Assembly (NCBI GenBank): GCA_019914945.1
Contig: CM034106.1
Coordinates: 4,836,001-4,900,000, forward strand
DNA from: Typha latifolia
Lineage: Eukaryota > Streptophyta > Magnoliopsida > Poales > Typhaceae
DNA length: 64,000 bases
Reading direction: 5' to 3'
Shown: piece by piece, positions 37,001-49,342 of the stretch
Layout: every line of letters begins with the position of its first letter
Numbering within the stretch: position 1 is the stretch's first letter
Made by a program: the position numbers and the translations under genes
Notes under the pieces: generated by a model
Seen by the model: the letters and a program-made list of their open reading frames with translations, nothing else
The model's database searches: none
Told to the model about the DNA's origin: nothing

Positions 37001-40000
37001 GTCCCGTATCCGTGTCTGTGCTTCTTAGGTTATCATGTATTCTTCATCCAAGATATCTATCATGTTATCTGTGTGCAAATTAAATATCATATAACTTAGT
37101 ACATTACCATTCTTAATGCAAATAGAAATTATATTAACCATGAATAATTAGTAGAAAAACATAATTGGTGATCAGTGTACTGCAACGCGACCGTAGATTG
37201 CGAGCAGTCACCCCACTGCCTAGCGCCTAGGCAAAAAGCGGACACTCAGGCGGTCTACCAATTTTAATATATAAGAAACAAAAAAATAATTCTATATGAT
37301 ATATATATATATACACACACACATTAATATAACATTTATAAAACCATAATAGTTTAATTCACAAACATAAAAATAATAGATTATAAATTTATAATTTACA
37401 AGTATGTATACATATTTCATTGACACCTTAATAGTAAATTATCACAATCTAAAATAATATTAATAGTTGGTGGTTTGAAAATTGAAATGCATTACTAGTT
37501 TGTAGTTTCCAATGTTTGTGGTTTCCGATGTTATCCACGTGGTCTTTTATTCATCAACTAAAGCTCTTTCTCATTGGTTAAAGCACAGAGAAAGAAAAGA
37601 AAAGAAAAGGTTGGTGGTTTCCAATGTTAGAGAGAAAGAAAAGAAGTAAAAGAAGAGGAGACAAGGCAATCCACAGCTTCAACAAAATCATCGTCCGATT
37701 GCCACCGCCGCTCGACGCCTTCACTTGCCACGCCGCTCAACGCCTTCACTTGCCGCCGCCGCTTGGCACCTTTGAACCTTTGCTTGTGGCCATTGCTTGA
37801 CACCACCGCTTGTTGCCTCCGCTAGCCACCACATGAGTGAATCGCTTTAAAGAGAGAGAGGGAACAGCAAAAAGGTTTTGTTTTTTTCTATATTGAGAGG
37901 GGTAGTGCTTAGTTGTTAAACCCGATCCACATCCAACCCGCTTCAGTAGCTGACAAGCCAAAGCGCCGACCCGCCTAGCGCCTTTTAGCACCGAGGCGGC
38001 TGGCTACCAGCCAATAGGCTTGGTGGGGCGGTGCACTAGCCGCCTTTTTCACCATTTAAAAGCACTATTGGTGATTAGTATGACTTAAGAGAATAGCGGC
38101 ATAGATCACTCCGCAACTTTTTGTGGTGATTCAAGTATATTTGGAAGTCCAGAGTACAATCCTATTTTAAATCACTACAGTGATTTTCTTAGGTAACTCT
38201 GGCGGGATTAGAGCACAGTGCCAGATTAGATAGAAAGACTTATTGTGGTAACTCTAATCTCTCTCAATGATTAGTGGAAGAGACAATGTGCATTTATTAT
38301 AAAATTACACCTCCTAGTGACCCTTAAATGAAAAAACATGGTGTTTTTATTATATAGTAACATATTTTGGTAATCCTAACTGAATCAACTAAGAGGAAAA
38401 GACTCTAGCGTCATTTTGAGGTGACTTTTAAATAATGTGGATCCACGGGGAACAGACTAAATTGAGATATATAATAATTATTAAGAGGTTTAGCATATTG
38501 AAATAATCAACATGTTACTGGTTATGATTTACATTATTATTTTTATGCATTATTATTATTGTTGTTATTAGTATATCCGTTTATTATATATCATAGAGCC
38601 TTAGATTTAATTTTAAATCATGATTATGAATTTTAGATTTATTTAGTTTTTGTGTGAATTCCACTCACTGAGTTATAGTTGTTGACTCATGGAATCCCCT
38701 CCCCCCAACATTTCAGGAATTGATCAGTGTGGCGACTAAGAATAATGCATCGGGACTCTACCTCCACTTAGGATTTGTCTTTACATGTTAAGTTATATCA
38801 GTATTTATGTTCTAAAATTATATATTATTTTACTTTATTTGAAGAGACATTATTAGTCACATTTGGACACTGTTATTATCTTTGGAGTTTTATTAACTAT
38901 TATTTTGGAGTTAGTAATTTGTATTAAATTATTATTATTGTGGACTTAGAATATTTATTTGTTAAAGCTTCATGTATCTCAAGTTTAAAGACCGGTCATG
39001 ATTCCGATTTCAGATAGCGACATCCTCCACGCTTAAAAATAGGAAACAGCAATGCAAGACAAGCCTATGAAGGCTCACCACCACCATGTGCCTTTACGCA
39101 AATCATGACCATTCCCGATGCAAACAACCAAAGGGCCTCTGAACCATTTTTCCAATCACTCTTAATAGGCTATTTATATCCTCCAATATCTTTTCTATTA
39201 TGAATATGAGTCATATTTGGATAAGTTCATCTCCTCATGAGGTGGACCGCATCGAATAATGAATTTCAGACCACTGTTAATAGCATTTGCTAGTTCTTAA
39301 TGGACATAACATGGAAAGAGAGGATGAGAAAGGGCTATGATGGATGGACCGATAGTTAATTAGAAATGGTATGCATAATGAGGTATCAATCATATCAACA
39401 TTCTATTGCCAACTAGGCCATTAGTCAACCTTTCAGCAAGTAATGATGGTACAAGAACGAGCATGATTGATGAACCATGTTTAAGAATTTACAAATTGTA
39501 TTCTGAATTTATTTAAATAGACAGCTCACAATTTTTATTCTTGACATTGTTAGCATTAATCTATCTAACAGAATAATACTTTTATTGATTGTTATAATCT
39601 ATGTAAGATGAGCATGTGCAATTTTATATATTAAGTTTTAATATATTCAATTTCTTATAAAATGTATTCAATAATATATTTCAGATGGAGAAATATAGAT
39701 TGAGAGTTGGCCAATTTAGTACTACTAAATTTACTGCAGCTATATCTTATAACGGTCCAGCTGAATGATGGTCCATTTATCGATAGGATGAGGTACCAGA
39801 TTTAACACTAATGGCAAATAAGATCTTAAGTCAAACTGTATCTTCATCACAATGTGAAAGAAATTGAATTATATTTTCCTTAATCTACACCAAAACACGT
39901 AATCGATTGGCAATGGAGTGATTAGAAAAATTAGCGTTATTATCACATGATCCATATACTGGTTATTATCCTTTTCAGTATCCTCAGTATCCTCAGATAC

Positions 40001-43000
40001 GAGATCCACATATTGATTATTATCCACCTCAGAGACAACAAGATCCATTTAATATGAATAATATGATGCAATCACTCTTTGAAGTACTAGGCCTTCGACA
40101 TTATTATTTACAAACTTATGGTGATTATGATGAAGATGACCACAAGAATTATTTACAAACTCATGCAATAGCTCGGTATTCATCAAAGTTTTGACATTTG
40201 AGTAAGTTAGTACTTTTGTTTAATTTTTAAGGCTCATATGTGAATAATTATTATTTTCTTATTTTTTGTCATGTTTTCTAAATTTAAAAAAAAATTCTTG
40301 CATTTTTAAATAATATTTAGTATTTTTGTAATTAAAAAAAATTTGATCCGATCCGACCGATACGTATCGTTTTTCCAGAAGGCTGATCTCAATCCTGATT
40401 CTAATTTTTTGAACCTTGGCTGATAGGGAACAATGTTTTTATTCTTTTATTATCCTAACTGTCCCCGTCACTCCTAGTCTTGAGAAATTTTTAATAAGCC
40501 AAGAAGTTGGTTTGAATTAAATAGGTGAAGCTTTTATACTTTAGATGATATATAGGCCTAGAAGGTTTCAACCCAAGACCTCATGCTATAATACCATGTT
40601 AACGAAACATTTTCTCTACTTTTATTCTTTTATTCTCTAACAAGCAGAAACTGATGAAGAAAATAACTGATTTTTTTTGTTTTTGTTTTTGTTTTTGTTA
40701 CCAATTTATGAAGAATAGCTGGCAGTTAGTTACCTTGAAAACATTCAGTCTGGGGAATTGCAATAGCTTCCATAAGTCCCAGTTCATAAATGTGTGAGAT
40801 AAGTGGAGCCATTCCATGGTAGCGAAGACCACCTGCACATTGAACTGGTTATTCAACAAAGAACAAATAAACAACAACAAGAACTAAATACCATCTCAAG
40901 AATTCACACCTGCATGTATTGGATCTGGAACAAAATCATGCCCAAGAGTGTGCATTTTCATCAACGGTGTCATCCCTGCTATATCACCATAATCATACAT
41001 GTAAACACCTTTAGTAAGCGATGGGCATGCTGCAGGCTCCACAGCTCTAATAACTGGATTTATTTTTCTTTCCAGCTTTTCGCGAATGAAAGGGAATACA
41101 AGTCCACCAAAATTAGACCCACCACCAGTACAGCCGATGATGATGTCTGGTGTCTCACCAATTGCGTCCATCTGTTGCAGACACTCCTGACCAATGATAG
41201 TCTGGTGTAGCAACACATGGTTCAGAACACTCCCTAAACAGTACTTGGTGTCATCATGTGTTGCTGCTACTTCTACAGCCTCTGAAATTGCTATTCCTAG
41301 ACTTCCAGGACTTGAAGGATCCAATTGAAGGATCTTTCTTCCTGCATCAGTAAGGCTGGAAGGTGATGGGTGAACTTTGGCACCCCATGTTTGCATCATC
41401 AGTTTCCGGTAAGGTTTCTGATCATATGATGCACGCACCTGCCAGACCTACAAACAACATTGAAAACTGTACTTATGTATCAATCGTCATAAAGGAAGCA
41501 CTCTTTTGTGGCAACCTAATTGACTTACTTCACAATTCAGACCAAAAAGGCTGCATGCGAAGGCCAAAGAGCTACCCCATTGACCAGCACCAGTTTCTGT
41601 CACAACACTTCTCACACCTTGTTGAGCATTATACCATGCTTGGGGAACTGCAGTATTGGGTTTATGTGATCCAGCTGGGCTAGTACCCTCGTACTTGTAG
41701 TAAATTCTAGCAGGTGTTTCAAGCAATTTCTCAAGTCTCTTAGCCCTGCAGTCCATTTGTCAAGATAATCCTACAGTTTCCCTTTTAACAATGAAAATTT
41801 ACAATTTACAATACAAACCTGATAAGAGGCGTTGGACGCCAAAGCCTGTATACATCAATAACTTCACCAGGGATACTGATGTATCGTTCATTGCTTATCT
41901 CTTGCTTAATCAACTCATCTGAGAAAAGGGGAGATAAATCTTCAGGATTCAGTGGCTTGTGAGTCTTTGGATGCAGAGGTGGAGGAGGTTTCACTGCAAG
42001 GTCTGGCACAAGATTATACCATTGTTTTGGGATTTCCACCTTTACATCACCAGAATTTGCACTGGCCCTTGGACACCAGCAGCTCTTATGCAACACATGC
42101 TGCAGCTTTAGTGTAAATGAAATGGACTGTTTGTCAGGACCTAAAAAGTAAACAGAGAGAAGTTCAGATTCTTCACTTTATGTATGTAAAACTGCATAAA
42201 TATTCATATGGATTCCCACACATAAGACTATACTAAAGATGTCACAACCCAAAATCATGACCGGCCATACATCTCAATATGCTTGAGATACACGAAACCT
42301 TAATAATACCTTTCTACGAGTACGATGGCAATTAAATAAATAAAATGAATATCTGCTTTATTATAATTTAAAACTAATTGCAATAAAGATAAAACAATGT
42401 TCTTTAGATAATAACAATGATAACAATACAGAGAATGATAAAAAATAAATTTTAAATTATATTAATGCTGAATAAAATTAAACTAAAAGCAACAATATAC
42501 AATAGGCATGCTCTTTAAATAATAACAATGATAACAATATAGAGAATCATAACTTGTAACCTTACACGGTTTCAACATATTAACATCTTTTCAATATTTA
42601 TACTGTCATATGTCTCAATAGGTCTAAACCCTGTGGATCCACATCAACTAGAAGTCACTTCGAGCTGACGCTCGGGACTTTTCTTCATAGCTGATCCGGT
42701 TAGGGTCATCAGATGGTATCACTATGTGATCAACACATTCTGTCTTTTCTACTGACCGTTGAGAGAAGTTAGTCACCTAGAAATTTCTCATTCATCCTAA
42801 GATTATTCTCTAATCCCGCCAGAGTCACCTAAGAAAGTCACTGCAGTGATCTGATTTAGGACTTTCCCCTGGACTTCCAGATAGACTTGAGTCACCACGG
42901 AAAATCACAAGCGATTTATACCGGGACTGTTCTCTAAGTCGTACCAATACTAGTCTCATTTTTTTTTCACTAAATTTAATATTTGCACAAAGTATGGTGA

Positions 43001-43427
43001 TGCACTGAGTATAATGATTAAATGCACACAGAAAAATATAACAATTAAATTTGCACGTAAGGATGAAAATAATAATTTCGCACACAGAAAATTTACATGG
43101 TCCGACAAAGGTACGAAATATAATAAAATAAATATGTGAGTGAACCCACTCACCTGAGTCTAGGCAAGACAGCTGAATCTCAAATCCCTAGCTCACGTGC
43201 TAAAAATCACTACCTTTAATAATAACAATAATATTTTTAATTAAAAAAATATATTTAAAAAAAATTCCTACAATTTAACTAAAAAAAATTAATAATTTGG
43301 GCCAAAATAAGCCCAAATCAATTGGGCTAGGACTAATGGAACTGGGTCGAGTTCCTTGGATTCGGATCCAACCCGATCCGAATCCAATCACTTGATGGGT
43401 TGCCCGAGTCTGGCCTTCTCCAAGCCG

Positions 43428-43462
<35 letters not shown>

Positions 43463-46400
43463 AGGAAAAGAGAGAGGGGAAAAGAGAAAGAGGAAGACGC
43501 CGGCGGCCACCGCAGCGACGGTTCGTCGGCCGCACCCTCAGCTCCCCAACACCCACACGGTGCCGCCGTCCTCGCGAGGTGGAGGAGAACCCGCGAACGG
43601 CGATTGATCCCAAGGTCGACGGCGACCGAAGCCACAAGGGCTCCAACGGTGAACGCCCACGGTACGAGGCCAATGGCAAGATGCTTCCAGATGGAGCGGC
43701 AGAGACTCGAAGCCGCCGGTTGGCCTAATTTGCCGACGAAGCCAAAGAACCCCCAAATTTAGGTATTTTTGTTTTACCTTAATAAACTGAAATTAATTTT
43801 GAGGGGTGGGAGAGGGCTTACCAAGGAGTCACGTGGTGGTCTCCGTTAGCTCTGGCGGCGCTCCGGCAGGCCGATTCCACAGCGTGACTCCGTCGGTGAG
43901 GAAGAAGAAGGCAAAAGAGGGGAGGAAGAAGAGAGAGAAGAGACTGAGGTGGTTAAACAAAGAGAGAGAGATTAGGGTTTTTAATTTATAGATTAAAGAT
44001 CCCAAATCTGAATTGGATTCGGCGAGATCTTCCGCTGGCCTTGTCGCATGCCGGAGAGGGAGAGGGGAGACGTGCACCCTCCTCTCTGATGCAGAACAAC
44101 GTCTTGATTGTAGAGTTGAGAAGAAAAAATAGGGAGAAATAATCAAATCCAAGGAATCCACCAATCGGGGTGTCGGAATCCACCGACGTTGGAATCCACC
44201 AACAAACACTCAATAGGCAAAAACTCTCAAAATATTCATTAACCCATAAAAGATTATTACAAGCCTTTATATAGGCCAAATAAAGTAAAAGATAAAAGAC
44301 GAAAATAGCCCTAGAAGGTGACTAAAAGACAAGATGAAAAATAGCCCTAGAAGGTGACTAGTCACAACCCTCGTTAAGCCAAAGGGCCACGGGTGCAGCC
44401 ATTTTGTGCTTACGAGAATAAACGTGACAAAAAGTGGTGTCCCCACCACTCTCTCAACCCCTGATCATCATTTTTTTTCTGGTTCTTACAAAAGAACACT
44501 AATATTCATTTGGATTCTCATGCATGAGACTATACTAAAGAACACTAATACCTAAATAGAAATAAATAACAGAAAATATTCTTTAGAAAGTATATTATGT
44601 ATGTACACATGAATCGGCATAACAATAGACAGGCAGCAAATAAATTACGAAAAAGGAAGAAATTTTGTTGTTCCTATGGAACATCTTTCAACTGAAATAA
44701 AAGGTGCGCTGTGGGTCACCAGCCTCTCCTAATGAGAATGATAGCTTGACACCTCAATTTTGTTTAAGCAGAAATAACAATTCGAATGAGTTGCATTTCA
44801 ATCTAAACGACTTTTTCGTATAGTAATATGATTATATATCTGATTCATTCAAAATCAAAATTGTATCTGATCACATAGGTTAATGTTGGGAATTGGGATG
44901 ACCAAATATTAATCTTAACGGCCAACAGAAGCAGAATACAATTATCATCACAGACTATAAAGACTTGCAAAACATGGATAAACACAAAGAGGATTTCCTT
45001 CTGTTATGCCCTCTCCAGATGAGAGATTTCCTATGCTCTCTAATCACATATTCAACTTTTATGGAGTTTTGGAGAAACATGTAACTTCTTAAGCATTGAA
45101 CTGAGAAACAGAATATCACGCCTTGGCAATCAATCAATGAAGCGCCCAATGGTCTCTCATTAGACTCAATTTTCATCGGTCAAAAAAACCTAAAAGTGAC
45201 TTTTCTTTGGAATTTCATATTATTTTGAAACATAATTTAAAGATCTAGCTTTTCTCTCTCCTTTTTATTTGACACCTCATCCATTTCCGTTACAACATCG
45301 TCTTCTTCACCTCTCTTCCATCTCCCCCAACTAAAACCACATTCTCCATATGCTACCCCAACCAACCTCTTCCTCTCCTCTCCTTGGCCCCTCCAAATCA
45401 CGCATCGGAGGAGCATAGTGGTGGTGGTGGAATAGGAAGGGCAAGGAGAGGAGAAAGATAACTATGGGTTTGAAGTAAAGGAGGAGGACCGGAGAGGAAA
45501 GAGAGTTGGGTGGGGTTGATAAAATGGGTGAGGAGAGAAGAGATAAGGAAGATTATGATATGGCAGGATGGGGTGATTGGCAACAAAAAGTCTTAGTTTT
45601 CTAATTGGCAGAAATAGGCCCCTTATTATTAAATTGTAATTTCAGGCATTTTTTATTGATTTAGCCCTAACAAATTCTAAAAAGACTATCGTGCTCTGAA
45701 AAAACGTCACGCTTTATCTATGTAATATATATGCATCGCCTATACAAAATATACGCTCAATTTTTCAACAATCTGCATATGGAGATTTTAAAAAAAGATC
45801 ACGCATCACATGTATAATTTATACACATCGCTCATGCAAAATATACCCTCTAATTTTAAAAAAAAACACCACGTATCACCTATGTAATTTATATATATTG
45901 TCTATGCAAAATATACGCTACAACTTTCAATGATATACGTATCGAGATTTAAAAAAAAAACATCACGTATCACTTATATAATTTATGCACATTACTTATG
46001 AAAAAATACGCTCTAATTTTTAATAATGTGTGCATCGAGATTAAACGGTTAGGTTGGTTAGAGAAACGGTAAACTACTCTAAATCAATAAAAAATGCTTG
46101 AATTTGCAATTCAATAATAGAGGGGCCTATTTTTTGCCAATTGAAAATTTGAAGGGCTTTTTGCTCCAAATTGCCCGGCAAGAATAATGAGGTGGCTTAA
46201 TAAAGATCGAGAAAACATATATCTATGAATAATTTAGAAATTCTACTTTTTTCAAACTTTTGTATTAAATTACATTAAATCTATAAACAATCCCCTAGAA
46301 CCCTTCGATAATCAGAGCAACACAATTTTGTTCCGCATTGAAAAGATTTATCTAATAAATGTAACAAGGGTAATTAATCAAAACAAGTCATTTTGTATTT

Positions 46401-48351
46401 TGTATATTTGCATGCTGCACATCTTCATTTCTTTTAATAGAAGTCTATCATTTCCTTGAGCTTGGATCATCAAACTATGCTTTATGAGAAAGCTGATAAA
46501 CTATACCCTTGCTAAATAACCTAGTAGAACATGATCCTCAAGAGGAGAAGAAGCCTTCCTTCCCCCTCCTTTGGTAAGTCGTCGAAGGTGAGTATATCCC
46601 CGTGTTGAGCGGTCTGTGTTTGTTTATTTTCATTTGTTCACTATTGTAGATTAGTAATCACTAAATCATCAGCCTTAGAAGATTCACATAGCCATGTCTC
46701 GAACTGCTAGATTGCGATGGAACCGCACGGTGGCCTTGAAGTTTCCTACGCTTGTGAAGCTGTTAGAGCCGTAACAATATACTTCCTATCACATAATCAA
46801 TGCGCAAACTAACTTAATTCTTATCAATGATAAAAAGAAGATTTGTATTTGCTGTTATTTGTTTAAGTTGCAATAATTTTTAGGAAGCTAGGTTTTAATG
46901 GATTGAAGAAATTCAATGATTCCATAATAGCACAGTAAAAGATCTTCACAAACTAGAATCTAATGTAGAAGGAAGAATATCCGAACAATTATAAAATGAA
47001 AAATTGAAAAGAGTGAACAAATCAAAAGAGAAGAAAAGAAAGGAAAGAGATATTGACGTTGGAAAGAGAATGATGATCCTACGCTAAAATCTGAATTTTG
47101 TCTTAAAAGCTAGAATGGATTAAGAATTTGCACATGAGAAACAAAACGATGAACATTGCATGTGCAATTGACATACATAGCTCTTGAACTGGTCTAGGCT
47201 TTAGGCCACATGTGAAATAAAATTAGGAAAATCCTTGATTATATTAGTTACCACCTATACATGATAGCCCTCCTCACTCACTTATCTTAAAACCTCTTCT
47301 TTAATTAGATTAGACATGCATGAGGTGTAGAGAGAAAAAAACGACATTGGTAAGTCCAAACCAAGATTCCAAGTATCAGAATTAAGATCAGGGTCAATTG
47401 TCCAAAAAAACAATATGTATCGGCCGTCCATATCGGCTTGTATTTTAAAATAACTTTTATAGAGAAGGATTGTAAATTTTTTAAAGATAATAATAGTAAG
47501 ATATAAAAATAAATTATTCATATATAAAGTCTAAAAATGAAAAAATAAATATTATTTTCTCCATCTCTATCTCTCTCCCCTTTTCTACCACTCACACTCT
47601 CTCTCCCTCAGTTTGTCTTTGCATCTGCACAATAACTTCTCGAAAGAAGGGGTACTTTCTTAGTAAGGCATTAACGGGTCTTATTTTTGACACCTTACGT
47701 GCTACGGATGATAGCTTTTCTTGTGCAAATGTCAAACCTCTAAAACTTTTTATCGGGAATAGCTGGCCCGCCTATGAAAGACAGGCAGGACACAAGATTT
47801 GGACCCGCAAGACTAGCACACATTTGCCCGTAGACCTTAGCTATACAGTTGTCCTTCAACTCTATTGTATGGAAGCTGGCTTCACCGAACCTAGACCCGA
47901 AATCACTTGCATAAATGAAATAAAAAAAATTCTTACCTTCTCTCCCACTAATTCTCTCTTATCAAAGTTTCTCTCCACTAACTCTTTGTCTCTCTCTCAT
48001 GAAACTCTCTCCCCCACTAACTCTCTCTTCCACTAACTCTCTATCACTGCCTCTTTCTCCCACTACCTCTCTCTTCCCCCCTTCCCAACTAACTCTCTCT
48101 TATTAACTCTCCTTTAAAAGAAATTCTCTCCCTCATCCTCTCCTTCTCCCTCACGGACTACCTCCTCTCTCCCTATCTGATTCACTCTCTCTCCCCTAGC
48201 ACTCTCACTCTTCCTCTCACACACTCTCTCTGTCCCTCGAGCCATGCTTCTCCGATGTAGTTCCAGCCTCCATCAACATCCGGCAAAATCTTCCGATATA
48301 GATCTGGCTCCGTCAACCTCCGACAACCTTAGATACGCTATTTTCTTCCTT

Positions 48352-48408
<57 letters not shown>

Positions 48409-49307
48409 TCACTCTCCTCTCTTTCTCTCTTGTCTCTCCTGATTTCAGGTCAAAATCAATCGATACAATCAATCTTGACCTGAAACGGATCGGGTATCGG
48501 CCAAGCTAACTAATACCAAGCAGAAACCTGTCATTGCCTGGAGCGGGATTGGCCGAAACTAGCTTCCATGGTCCAAACCCATAAGTGTGCATTTCTCATG
48601 CCTAAATATTTGCAAGTCCAAACCAATTTATTAGGACTAAAACATTGTGTATCCACCTTGTGAGATCATATTGAGTTCGATATTTGATACATGAGAAAAT
48701 TTTCAATATTTCGTGATGAACTTACTCTCTCTTCAACTCCGTTAACTCATCAGTAACTCGAAAAACTAAAACTATTAGAGAACAATGGTTTTTATATTTT
48801 ATATTCTAACAAACTCGCAAGGAGAATTTGCCATCCATGAAAATCTAACATCAATCCATCAATATTTCCAAAGTCAATTGGGCTAATATCTTCATAAGGT
48901 GGGAAAACCCAACAGCTACAGTCTAATGTCTGTTTCGTGAGTAAGGATAGAACTAAGGAATTTTGAACATGAGACCAAGCAATTCAACTCTTCAAAAGCT
49001 TCTAATGTATGAATCAACCCAAATCGGGAGTTTATCTGCGGTACTCGAGATGAGATCTTGGCAGTTCGTATTGGACATAAACTTTTATAGAAGTTGCAAT
49101 TACAAAAGAAATACAGTAAATTAGGCCCATGTGAATGAACAACAAATTGGGAGATCAAATTGCAAGATCGCTAGTCTAGCTATCATCGATCGTGTTTGTA
49201 AAGACTGGACGGATCTCTACAGATCGCCCCTTGTATCCAAGTTCATTTCAGCTAATATTAACTCTAGGGAGTCAAATTCACACACACACACACTCACACA
49301 AACACAC

Positions 49308-49342
<35 letters not shown>

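Larger units (their letters stand above)
36217..39022 (+). repeat. Family-D LTR 3' part with two nested MITEs
   Basis: Outside the nested insertions the sequence follows the family-D LTR: ACTTAGACTCGGGTGAATGG, GTGTGCAAATTAAATATCAT, ATTCCACTCACTGAGTTATA, CGGGACTCTACCTCCACTTA, ending ACCGGTCATGATTCCG and GCGACA at 39022 (solo-LTR end: ACCGGTCATGATTTTGGG...TGTGACA on the reverse strand at 42240). Confidence 0.8.
21661..40733 (-). other. TSBtype2: TSB2-like intron 5 (19,073 bp, TE-filled)
   Basis: GTAACT donor and TATTATAG acceptor. Contains at least three MULE-type MITEs, five family-D LTR pieces, a LINE ORF1, a gypsy-G LTR with Del-like gag, two further MITEs and a hAT transposase relic. Both orientations are present. 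Confidence 0.88.

Noticed and set aside
43275..43762. Overlapping 100-134 residue frames on both strands
   Set aside because: They lie in the family-D solo LTR, where GA-rich repeats keep several frames open.
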